Part shown: piece by piece, positions 1-5,818 of the stretch
How the letters are laid out: the number at the start of each line of letters is the position of its first letter
Position numbering within the stretch: the first letter of the stretch is position 1
NCBI GenBank assembly: GCA_900313295.1
Contig: OMQS01000063.1
Span: forward strand, 1-5,950
Origin: an uncultured Eubacteriales bacterium
GTDB lineage: Bacteria; Bacillota; Clostridia; Oscillospirales; Oscillospiraceae
DNA: 5,950 bases
Direction of reading: 5' to 3'
Made by a program: the position numbers and the translations under genes
The notes under the pieces: model-generated
The model's database searches: none
Told to the model about the DNA's origin: nothing
The model's input: only the letters and a program-made list of their open reading frames with translations

Positions 1-83
1 GCCGGTGGCCGGACTCGAACCGGCACGCTGTCGCCAGCGGTGGATTTTGAGTCCACTACGTCTACCAATTCCATCACACCGGC
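1..83 (-). tRNA. tRNA-Leu (anticodon CAA), 3' end cut by window edge
   Basis: On the minus strand the sequence folds as a class II tRNA. The 5' acceptor arm GCCGGTG (83-77) pairs with CACCGGC (7-1). The anticodon stem GTGGA/TCCAC encloses the loop CTCAAAA (51-45), giving anticodon CAA at 49-47, which reads UUG leucine codons. A long variable arm (CGCTG..CAGCG type) is typical of tRNA-Leu. The T-arm is GCCGG-TTCGAGT-CCGGC, and the D-loop contains TTGGTAGACG. The discriminator base and any encoded CCA fall before position 1, so they cannot be seen. The gene is divergent from the lipoprotein operon and has its own promoter immediately upstream. The identity is secure from the anticodon together with the long variable arm. 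Confidence 0.96.
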
Positions 84-95
84 AGGTGCTCTGCT

Positions 96-124
96 ATTAT
101 AGCGTACTTTGCCCGCCATTTCAA
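96..124 (-). promoter_or_regulatory. Sigma-A type promoter of the tRNA-Leu gene
   Basis: Read on the minus strand, a -35 box TTGAAA (124-119) is followed after exactly 17 nt by a perfect -10 box TATAAT (101-96). The expected start of transcription is near 89, about six bases before the mature 5' end of the tRNA at 83. This short leader fits RNase P processing. It is the strongest promoter match in the window. Confidence 0.85.
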
Positions 125-201
125 GAGGAAAATTTGCGGCGCTTTCCGTTTTTTCACCCCGTGGAAAATACAAAACAGGGCTACCCAAAGGGGAAGAAAT
201 G

Positions 202-210
202 TGGTATAGT
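202..210 (+). promoter_or_regulatory. Possible extended -10 promoter for the lipoprotein/two-component operon
   Basis: TGGTATAGT at 202-210 matches an extended -10 element (TG, one base, then TATAGT). It lies about 40 bases upstream of the lipoprotein start and is the only good -10 candidate in the gap between the divergent tRNA promoter and the operon. No convincing -35 box is present at the right distance (182-187 reads TACCCA), so it would depend on the extended -10 contact or on an activator, possibly the operon's own response regulator. This is a weak, sequence-only prediction. Confidence 0.4.
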
Positions 211-249
211 ATATTCTGAATAAAAATCGAAAGAAGGGGGGCGGATGTG

Positions 250-1560
250 ATGCAAGGCGCAAAGAAAGGGGCGCTGCTGGCGGCGCTGCTGGTGCTGGTG
301 CTGGGGCTGTGCGGCTGCTCGCTGGAGACATCGGCGGAGAACCTGTTCACCCTGCCCAAAGTGCCGGTGGAGTATGCGGGTCTGTCCGAAAAGCTCAACA
401 CCTATCTGGAAAACGGCTATGAGTACATGGCGCCCGCCGGCGGCAGCAATATCCAGTCCCTGCAGATGGTGGACATGGACGGCGACGGCAGCGAGGAGGC
501 GGTGGCCTTTTTCCGCCACACGTCGGACGAAAAGCCCCTGAAGATCATGATATTTCGGGCGGAGCAGGAGTCCTTTGAGCTGTACTGCACCATTGAGTCC
601 GGCGGCACGTCCATCGACTCCGTTTCCTACCGCGATTTCAACGGCGACGGGCGGCTGGAGGTGGCCGTGGGCTGGCGGATCAGCACGGAGGTGCAGACCG
701 TCGCTCTTTACGGGCTTAAGCCCGAAAGCCCCACGCTGCTGATGCAGAGCGGGTATGTCCGCTGCGCGGTGGACGATCTGAACAGCGACGGGATGTTTGA
801 CCTTCTGCTGCTGCGCGTGGACGCGGAGGGCAGCAGCATTGCCGAGCACTATGTCTGGCAGGAGGGCGAGCTGCGCGTGGCCGGCACCTGCCGCCTGAGC
901 AGCACGCCGGCGGAGCTGGCGCGGGGCAGCATCGTCTGCGGCAAGCTGGACAGCCAGAAAAACGCCGCCTTCGTCACCGGCGTCAGCGAGGGCAATTCCG
1001 CCAAGACCGACATTCTTATCTGCCGCAGCGGGCGGCTGGTCAATGTGGGCGCCGATCAGGACACCGGCGTCACGGAGGTGCAGTACCCCTTCGGCCAGCT
1101 GCGCCCCCAGGACATCAACAACGACGGCATCGTTGAGATCCCCTATCCTGTGGAGGGTTATGTCCGCTCCGCCGGAAAGGTCTTCGCCTGGTTCCGGTTC
1201 GACGATCGGGGCAACAGCGCCTGGGTCATGGACACCTTCCATAACCTGCAGGACAGCTGGTATCTGGCGCTTCATGACGACTGGCACGGCCGCATGGCCG
1301 GTACCCGTCTGGATGCCACGGAAAAGGGAACCTGCGTGACGGTGCAGGTGGACGGAAAGCCCGTGCTGTATCTATACAGCTTCAGCGGCGAAGACCGCAA
1401 GAAGGACGCCCAGGAGGGCGGCCGCACTTTGCTGATGCAGCGAGCCAACGTGGTCTATGCCATGCGCATCCCCGACGAGGGTGTAGCCATGGGCGTGGGC
1501 AGCGAGTGGGTCAGCAGTCACTTTTACCTGATCTCTACGGCGTGGACGGCCGGAAACTGA
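250..1560 (+). CDS. Secreted lipoprotein with FG-GAP/VCBS-like calcium-loop repeats
   Basis: This is a 436-residue predicted lipoprotein. A short basic N-terminus (K5, K6), a Leu/Ala-rich segment and the lipobox L20-C21-G22-C23 predict a signal peptidase II signal with lipid attachment at C23, placing the protein on the outer face of the membrane. Four EF-hand-like acidic loops of the D-x-D/N-x-D-G type occur at about residues 75-83, 129-137, 176-184 and 288-296, each followed by a short hydrophobic strand, as in FG-GAP/VCBS beta-propeller repeats that bind calcium. A degenerate copy is at about 234-242. The C-terminal third (about 330-436) has no repeat and is not recognised. The ATG at 250 is preferred: the SD AAGGGGGG (234-241) sits 8 nt before it. 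A GTG at 247 in the same frame, 5 nt from the SD, is possible. The gene ends 16 bases before the response regulator and is probably co-transcribed with it, suggesting a role in the same envelope-sensing circuit. The specific function is unknown. Confidence 0.85.
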   Translation: MQGAKKGALLAALLVLVLGLCGCSLETSAENLFTLPKVPVEYAGLSEKLNTYLENGYEYMAPAGGSNIQSLQMVDMDGDGSEEAVAFFRHTSDEKPLKIMIFRAEQESFELYCTIESGGTSIDSVSYRDFNGDGRLEVAVGWRISTEVQTVALYGLKPESPTLLMQSGYVRCAVDDLNSDGMFDLLLLRVDAEGSSIAEHYVWQEGELRVAGTCRLSSTPAELARGSIVCGKLDSQKNAAFVTGVSEGNSAKTDILICRSGRLVNVGADQDTGVTEVQYPFGQLRPQDINNDGIVEIPYPVEGYVRSAGKVFAWFRFDDRGNSAWVMDTFHNLQDSWYLALHDDWHGRMAGTRLDATEKGTCVTVQVDGKPVLYLYSFSGEDRKKDAQEGGRTLLMQRANVVYAMRIPDEGVAMGVGSEWVSSHFYLISTAWTAGN

Positions 1561-1569
1561 GGGAGGAGG
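1561..1569 (+). promoter_or_regulatory. Strong ribosome binding site of the response regulator
   Basis: GGGAGGAGG immediately follows the lipoprotein stop codon and lies 7 nt before the ATG at 1577. It fixes the regulator's start and indicates that lipoprotein and regulator are read from one transcript, with the regulator having independent, efficient initiation. Confidence 0.85.
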
Positions 1570-1576
1570 CAACGCA

Positions 1577-2260
1577 ATGAAGAAGGTATTGGTTCTGGAG
1601 GACGAGAGCAGCATCCGCAGCTTCATCGTCATCAATCTGCGCCGCGCCGGCTACGATGTCATCGAGGCCGAGAGCGGCGAGGAGGCGCTGGAAAAACTGC
1701 AGGAGAATCCCGACACGCGGGTGGCGCTGCTGGACATCATGCTGCCGGGCATTGACGGATTCGAGGTCTGCCGCCGCATCCGCGCCACCAACCTGCGCAT
1801 CGGCATCATCATGCTCACGGCACGCTCCCAGGAGATGGACAAGGTCACGGGGCTTATGACTGGAGCCGACGACTATGTGACCAAGCCGTTTTCTCCGGCG
1901 GAGCTCACGGCGCGGGTGGACGCACTCATACGCCGCAGCGGCGTGACGGACGACACCACCGACCGGATCACCCAGCTGCCCTTCGTGCTCAACACACGCA
2001 ACCGCACCTTGGAAAAGGACGGCCAGCGCATCAAGCTGACGCAGATGGAATACGCCATCATGAAGATGTTCATGGAGAACCCGGGTAAGGCACTTTCCCG
2101 GGAGGAGATACTGGATCTGGTGTGGGGCAGGGATTATTTCGGCGAGCTGAAGATCGTGGATGTGAACATCCGCCGCCTGCGGCTGAAGATCGAGGACAAC
2201 GCCACCAATCCCACCTATATCACCACGGTTTGGGGGTACGGCTATAAGTGGGAAGCATAA
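1577..2260 (+). CDS. OmpR/PhoB-family response regulator
   Basis: This 227-residue DNA-binding regulator is the normal full length for the OmpR/PhoB family. The receiver domain (about 3-115) shows the acidic pair E8-D9, the phosphoacceptor D53 within LLDIMLPGIDGFEV, T81 in MLTAR and K103 in the YVTKPF motif. A linker (about 120-133) leads to a winged-helix domain (about 134-226) with typical landmarks: LTQMEYAIMKMF, the LSREEILDLVWG segment, the recognition-helix region VDVNIRRLRLKI and the C-terminal hairpin TVWGYGYKW. It should be phosphorylated by the histidine kinase encoded directly downstream and act as a transcription factor in the cytoplasm. Its targets are not evident; the operon's own promoter region is one candidate. 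The family is certain. The exact orthologue (for example PhoP, ResD or another) cannot be assigned from sequence alone. Confidence 0.97.
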   Translation: MKKVLVLEDESSIRSFIVINLRRAGYDVIEAESGEEALEKLQENPDTRVALLDIMLPGIDGFEVCRRIRATNLRIGIIMLTARSQEMDKVTGLMTGADDYVTKPFSPAELTARVDALIRRSGVTDDTTDRITQLPFVLNTRNRTLEKDGQRIKLTQMEYAIMKMFMENPGKALSREEILDLVWGRDYFGELKIVDVNIRRLRLKIEDNATNPTYITTVWGYGYKWEA

Positions 2261-3726
2261 TGCTGGATAAAGTGGAGGATACGGGCAAGCACACCCCGAA
2301 ACGGAAGCGGCGCGTCATCGGCATGCGCCGCCGCTGGATCATGGGGAGTGTCTTTCCGGTGATAACCATTTTGCTACTGATTGCGGCGCTGACATCGGTG
2401 ATCCTGATAGCCAGCTATTACGGCAACGCCCACACCGCGCTGGAGACCAAGGCGCGCGCCGGCGTGAGCTATTTCAACACCTACGCCATGACCAGCTACA
2501 ACGAATATTACCGCAGCGCGTCACTCTACGCCGGCAACTTCGACGGCGCGGAGACTATCGAGCTGCAGTTCCTGGACAGGAGCGGCCGCATCGACATCTC
2601 CAGCCGCGGCCAGACTGTCGGCCTCACGCCGGAAACTGCGGAGGTGCGCCGCGCCCTGGACGGCGGCAAAATGGAGACCTATTCCGGTAAAGACCCCCTG
2701 ACGGGGGAGAGTATTCTGGCGGTCACGGCGCCGCTGTGGTATGATGGCAGCGTGGTGGGCGCCATGCGTCTGGTGACGGCCACCCGCGACCTTGACCGGC
2801 AGGTAGTGCTGCTGTCGCTGGCCGTCATGGGCATCGCCGTGGTCATCAGCGGCGTGGTGCTGGCGGTGAACCTGACCTTTATGCGGAAGATCGCCGCGCC
2901 CGTGGCGGACGTGACGGAGGCCGCCAAGCGTATCTCCGGCGGCAGCTACGGCATCCAGATTCCCAATAAATATGACGACGAAATGGGGCAGCTGGTGGAC
3001 AACATCAACCAGATGTCCCTGCAGATCAGCCAGAGCGAAAAGATGCAGACGGAGTTCATCTCCTCCGTGTCCCACGAGCTGCGCACGCCCCTCACGGCCA
3101 TCAACGGCTGGGGCGAAACGCTGCTGGCCGATGACAGCGGCGACCCCGAGCAGCTGCGCCGCGGCGTGCGGATCATCCTGCGGGAGTCCCGCCGGCTCAC
3201 CAACATGGTGGAGGAGCTGCTGGAGTTTTCCAAGATAGAGGACGGCCGCTTTACCCTCCGGGTGGAGCAGATGGACTTGCAGGCGGAGGTGGAGGACGCT
3301 ATCTACACCTATCGGGAACTGTTCCGGCAGGACGGCATCGACCTGGAGTATCTGAGCGCCGGCGAGATGTTCGACCGCCCCATTACCGGCGACCCCGAGC
3401 GGCTGAAGCAGGTGCTGTGCAACGTGCTGGACAACGCCGCCAAGCACGGCGGCTCCGGCAAGCGCATCACCGTGTCCATGGCGCAGGAGGGGGACTATTA
3501 TGCGGTGCGGGTGCGGGACTTCGGCCCCGGCATTCCGGAGGCGGAGCTTCCCTATGTGAAGCAGAAATTCTATAAGGGCAGCTCCAAGGCACGGGGCAGC
3601 GGCATCGGCTTGGCGGTGTGCGACGAGATCGTCCGCCGCCACGAGGGAACCTTTGACATCGGCAACGCCGAGGGCGGCGGCACCGTGGTGACCATACGCT
3701 TGCCCATCTCCCGCGGGGAGGAATAA
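2260..3726 (+). CDS. HAMP-domain membrane sensor histidine kinase
   Basis: This 488-residue sensor kinase is the partner of the preceding regulator. A basic N-terminus (KRKRR, RRR) precedes TM1 (about 30-54). An extracytoplasmic sensor region of about 125 residues (55-180) has a PAS/Cache-like look, with a D-R-S-G-R strand motif near 106-110. TM2 (about 182-206) leads to a HAMP domain (about 203-256). The HisKA dimerisation helix carries the phosphoacceptor H272 in SSVSHELRTPLTA. The ATPase domain has the N-box with N388 and N392 (CNVLDNAAKH), the G1 box DFGPGIP (420-426) and the G2 box GSGIGLAV (446-453), so all catalytic motifs are intact. The ATG at 2260 shares its A with the regulator's TAA stop (TAATG), indicating translational coupling, with a weak SD GGGA at 2250-2253. 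An in-frame GTG at 2248 is less likely. The signal sensed is unknown; the co-encoded lipoprotein is a plausible extracellular partner. Confidence 0.96.
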   Translation: MLDKVEDTGKHTPKRKRRVIGMRRRWIMGSVFPVITILLLIAALTSVILIASYYGNAHTALETKARAGVSYFNTYAMTSYNEYYRSASLYAGNFDGAETIELQFLDRSGRIDISSRGQTVGLTPETAEVRRALDGGKMETYSGKDPLTGESILAVTAPLWYDGSVVGAMRLVTATRDLDRQVVLLSLAVMGIAVVISGVVLAVNLTFMRKIAAPVADVTEAAKRISGGSYGIQIPNKYDDEMGQLVDNINQMSLQISQSEKMQTEFISSVSHELRTPLTAINGWGETLLADDSGDPEQLRRGVRIILRESRRLTNMVEELLEFSKIEDGRFTLRVEQMDLQAEVEDAIYTYRELFRQDGIDLEYLSAGEMFDRPITGDPERLKQVLCNVLDNAAKHGGSGKRITVSMAQEGDYYAVRVRDFGPGIPEAELPYVKQKFYKGSSKARGSGIGLAVCDEIVRRHEGTFDIGNAEGGGTVVTIRLPISRGEE

Positions 3727-3742
3727 AAGAATAGAACACTTG

Positions 3743-3771
3743 TTGCATTTTCTGCATGAATATGATATACT
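3743..3771 (+). promoter_or_regulatory. Sigma-A promoter with extended -10, driving yqhQ
   Basis: TTGCAT (3743-3748) and TATACT (3766-3771) are separated by exactly 17 nt, and TGA precedes the -10, making an extended -10 element. The predicted start of transcription is near 3778, giving a leader of only about 22 bases that contains the ribosome binding site. The promoter lies just after the kinase stop codon, so yqhQ is an independent transcription unit. No intrinsic terminator is visible between the kinase stop and this promoter, so read-through from the upstream operon is also possible. Confidence 0.75.
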
Positions 3772-3783
3772 GGCGGGGAAGCA

Positions 3784-3790
3784 GAGAGGA
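3784..3790 (+). promoter_or_regulatory. Ribosome binding site deciding the yqhQ start
   Basis: GAGAGGA ends 10 nt before the ATG at 3801. Together with the promoter at 3743-3771 it rules out the longer in-frame ATG at 3756, which would lie between the -35 and -10 boxes and have no SD. Confidence 0.65.
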
Positions 3791-3800
3791 TAGTAAATTC

Positions 3801-4754
3801 ATGGCTGTAAAAGAAAAAAAACAACCCTTCCGCACGTCCATCGGCGGGCAGGCGCTCATTGAGGGCATCCTCATGCGCGGGCCGGAGAAGCAGGCCATCG
3901 TGGTGCGCGCGCCGGAGGGGCTGGTGACCAAGGTGGAGGAGCTGAAGCTGGTGCGGGACAAGTACCCCGTGCTGGGGCTGCCCATTATTCGGGGCGTGGT
4001 GACGTTTCTGGACTCCATGGTCAAGGGCATCAAGGCGCTGATGTTCTCGGCGGACTATTTCCCCGAGGACGAGGCGGCCAAGCCCTCGAAATTCGACCGG
4101 TGGCTGGAAAAGCACGTGTCGGCGGAAAAGCTGCAGGGGGTCATCGTGGCGGTGTCGCTGGTGCTGTCGCTGGCGCTGTGCCTGGGGCTTTTCATGTTCC
4201 TGCCCACCTTCGTGGCGGGGCTTTTCAAGGCGCAGAACACCCTTGTTCACAACCTCATCGAGGGCGTCATCAAGATATTCATATTTATCATGTACCTGTT
4301 CCTCTGCTCCAAGCAGAAGGACGTGCATCGGGTGTTCCAGTACCACGGCGCCGAGCACAAGACCATCTTCTGCTATGAGGCGGGGCTGCCGCTGACGGTG
4401 GAGAACGCCCGCATCCAGCCCCGACATCACCCCCGCTGCGGCACCAGCTTCCTGTTCGTGGTGATCGTGGTGTCCATCCTGTTTTCCTCCGTGGCTTTCA
4501 CCTATGTGGAGTGGCAGAACCTGTGGGTGCGCATCGGGATGCACCTTTTGCTGCTGGTGCCGGTGGTGGGCCTGACCTATGAATTCAACCGTTTCGTGGG
4601 CCGCCACGACAACGCTGTCACCCGCGTCCTCTCGGCGCCGGGCATGTGGCTGCAGAATTTCACCACCTTCGAGCCGGACGACTCCATGCTGGAGGTAGCC
4701 ATTCAGGCGCTGGAGCTGGTGCTGCCCGAGGAGAAGGGGAAAGACGCTTGGTAA
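3801..4754 (+). CDS. yqhQ: DUF1385 family membrane protein (YqhQ-like)
   Basis: This 317-residue protein is close to the length of Bacillus subtilis YqhQ. Conserved family features are the N-terminal GGQALIEGILMRGP block (15-28), the YHGAEHK motif (181-187), the HPRCGTSF motif (210-217) and the C-terminal LQNFTTFEPDDSMLEVAI segment (284-301). The His/Cys/Glu residues in the two central motifs could form a metal or catalytic site, but the family has no established activity. Hydrophobic segments at about 112-134, 150-170, 215-236 and 244-262 predict an integral membrane protein of about four helices. The start at 3801 is chosen from the promoter and SD positions. It precedes prmC, a common neighbour in Firmicutes; the reason for that association is unknown to me. 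The family call is secure and the function unassigned. Confidence 0.93.
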   Translation: MAVKEKKQPFRTSIGGQALIEGILMRGPEKQAIVVRAPEGLVTKVEELKLVRDKYPVLGLPIIRGVVTFLDSMVKGIKALMFSADYFPEDEAAKPSKFDRWLEKHVSAEKLQGVIVAVSLVLSLALCLGLFMFLPTFVAGLFKAQNTLVHNLIEGVIKIFIFIMYLFLCSKQKDVHRVFQYHGAEHKTIFCYEAGLPLTVENARIQPRHHPRCGTSFLFVVIVVSILFSSVAFTYVEWQNLWVRIGMHLLLLVPVVGLTYEFNRFVGRHDNAVTRVLSAPGMWLQNFTTFEPDDSMLEVAIQALELVLPEEKGKDAW

Positions 4755-4762
4755 AAAATGCC

Positions 4763-4792
4763 GGCAGAAAATTCCTGCGTTTTTTCTGCCAG
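4763..4792. repeat. Palindromic element, copy A (upstream of prmC)
   Basis: GGCAGAAAA (4763-4771) and TTTTCTGCC (4782-4790) form a perfect 9-bp inverted repeat with a 10-nt loop, in the gap between yqhQ and prmC. It aligns without gaps over 30 bases, with 7 differences, to a second element at 5765-5794. The T-run is inside the stem and there is no U-tract directly after the stem on the plus strand, so it is not a textbook intrinsic terminator. It could still end yqhQ transcripts weakly, protect the mRNA 3' end, or be a dispersed REP-like repeat. Confidence 0.65.
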
Positions 4793-4832
4793 AAGCCTCA
4801 AATTCCCACAGAAAGTGACAACATTTTGTATT

Positions 4833-5699
4833 ATGGCTACTACATATAACAATCTGTATATGGATATACGCCAGCAGCTCCGCACGGCGGGGGTGCAGGC
4901 GTCTACGCTGGAGGCGCGGGAGCTGGTGTGCTTCGCTTCCGGCAAGACCCGCCAGCAGCTGCAGCGGGACGGGCAGCTCTATGTCCCGCCGGCGGTGGAG
5001 GAGCAGGCGCGGGCACTGGTGCGGCGGCATCTGGCCGGCGAGCCGGTGGCGTATCTCATCGGCGAATGGGAGTTTTACGGCCTGCCGCTGGACATTGACC
5101 GGCAGGTGCTCATTCCCCGCGCCGACACGGAGACGCTGGTGGACTGCGCGCTGCCCTTTTTGCGCGGGCAGGCGGGGAGCCGTGTGCTGGATCTGTGCGC
5201 CGGCTCCGGCTGCATCGGGCTGGCTGTGGCCAGCCAGGTGGCGGACTGCCGCGTGACTTTGGGGGACATCTCCGAGGGCGCTCTGCGCATCTGCCGCCAG
5301 AACATCCGCCGCAACGACCTCAGCGACCGCGTGGCGCCTTTGCAGGTGAACGCCATGGCCGCGCCGCCCCGTCAGCTGGGCACCTACGACTGCATCCTCT
5401 GCAACCCGCCCTATATCCCCACCGGTGACATCGCCGGACTGGACGTTTCCGTGCGGGATTTCGAGCCGCATGACGCGCTGGACGGCGGCGAGGACGGGCT
5501 GGACTTTTACCGAGCCGTCAGCAGCCTGTGGCGGGAGGCGCTGCACACCGGCGGAATGCTGTTTTTCGAGGTGGGCATCGGGCAGGCGGACGACGTGCTG
5601 CGCATCATGCGCTCGTTTGGCTTCGGCGATCTGGAGATCACCCCCGATCCGGCGGGCATCCCACGGGTGGTGCAGGGCGTTTTATACGACGAGATATAG
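4833..5699 (+). CDS. prmC: Peptide chain release factor N5-glutamine methyltransferase (HemK/PrmC)
   Basis: This 288-residue cytoplasmic enzyme uses S-adenosylmethionine to methylate the glutamine of the GGQ motif in release factors RF1 and RF2, aiding translation termination. An N-terminal helical release-factor-binding domain (about 1-75) leads into the hallmark PVAYLIGEWEFYGL (71-84) and VLIPRADTETLV (92-103). The Rossmann methyltransferase domain has SAM-binding motif I LDLCAGSGCIGLA (119-131), the acidic motif II residue D145 in LGDIS, the catalytic NPPY (191-194) that binds the substrate glutamine, and the C-terminal DPAGIPRVVQGVL. Length is near the usual 275-290. The start at 4833 (MATTYNNLY) fits the family's N-terminus; the upstream in-frame ATG at 4758 would put copy A of the palindrome inside the coding region and add unlike residues. 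No SD precedes either the 4833 ATG or the alternative at 4860. prfA, often adjacent, is not here. Confidence 0.95.
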   Translation: MATTYNNLYMDIRQQLRTAGVQASTLEARELVCFASGKTRQQLQRDGQLYVPPAVEEQARALVRRHLAGEPVAYLIGEWEFYGLPLDIDRQVLIPRADTETLVDCALPFLRGQAGSRVLDLCAGSGCIGLAVASQVADCRVTLGDISEGALRICRQNIRRNDLSDRVAPLQVNAMAAPPRQLGTYDCILCNPPYIPTGDIAGLDVSVRDFEPHDALDGGEDGLDFYRAVSSLWREALHTGGMLFFEVGIGQADDVLRIMRSFGFGDLEITPDPAGIPRVVQGVLYDEI

Positions 5700-5710
5700 T
5701 GATCAGATGC

Positions 5711-5791
5711 GGATTTTTTGCATTTCACGTAAAAATTATGCGTGCAGCAGACTGTAAACCTTTTGGCAGAAAAATCCAAAGGATTTTTTGC
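5711..5791 (+). repeat. Direct repeat of GGATTTTTTGC in the prmC-recA gap
   Basis: The 11-mer GGATTTTTTGC occurs exactly at 5711-5721 and again at 5781-5791, start points 70 bases apart. The second copy is the 3' arm of palindrome copy B, so the first is an alternative pairing partner for the 5' arm of that hairpin. It may also be a chance result of T-rich intergenic composition. Confidence 0.5.
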
Positions 5792-5794
5792 CAG
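5765..5794. repeat. Palindromic element, copy B (upstream of recA), possible prmC terminator
   Basis: GGCAGAAAAATCC (5765-5777) pairs with GGATTTTTTGCC (5781-5792) to give a 12-bp stem with one bulged G and an AAA loop, downstream of the prmC stop and 24 bases before the recA ATG. It matches copy A at 4763-4792 in 23 of 30 positions in the same orientation. An alternative, weaker fold pairs CCTTT (5759-5763) with AAAGG (5778-5782), directly followed by A and six T residues, which looks like a weak intrinsic terminator. The two folds exclude each other. Confidence 0.65.
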
Positions 5795-5803
5795 TGTAAA
5801 GTA

Positions 5804-5810
5804 TAGGAGG
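5804..5810 (+). promoter_or_regulatory. Ribosome binding site of recA
   Basis: TAGGAGG lies 8 nt before the ATG at 5819, a near-perfect SD. It selects 5819 over the out-of-frame ATG at 5812, which is only 1 nt from the SD. No clear promoter for recA is seen between prmC and this site. Confidence 0.85.
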
Positions 5811-5818
5811 AATGGATC

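Noticed and set aside
143..167. Inverted repeat TTTCC...GGAAA in the tRNA-lipoprotein gap
   Set aside because: Only five AT-rich pairs with a 15-nt loop and no adjacent U-tract; likely chance.
181..1287. Minus-strand open frame of 368 codons antisense to the lipoprotein
   Set aside because: Shadow of a GC-rich gene; the plus strand has a signal peptide, lipobox and repeats in register.
2521..3642. Minus-strand open frame of 373 codons antisense to the histidine kinase
   Set aside because: Same shadow composition (His/Leu/Gln/Ala rich), and the plus strand has full kinase motifs throughout.
3727..3742. Terminator after the histidine kinase
   Set aside because: No stem or T-run is present before the next promoter, so none can be annotated.
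3756..3800. N-terminal extension of yqhQ to the ATG at 3756
   Set aside because: It lies between the -35 and -10 boxes of a strong promoter and has no SD, and the family begins close to the MAVKEKK start.
4758..4832. N-terminal extension of prmC to the ATG at 4758
   Set aside because: It would translate palindrome copy A, has no SD within normal distance, and the added residues do not resemble PrmC.
4815..4850. Promoter for prmC built from GTGACA, TATTAT or TATAAC
   Set aside because: None of the possible -35/-10 pairs has a spacer near 17 nt (for example 24 nt for GTGACA to TATAAC), so no promoter is called.
3570..5546. Minus-strand open frame of 658 codons, antisense to the kinase end, yqhQ and prmC
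   Set aside because: It overlaps two well-supported conserved genes and is rich in His, Gln, Arg and Pro, the usual shadow composition opposite GC-rich coding DNA. No domain or ribosome binding site was seen.
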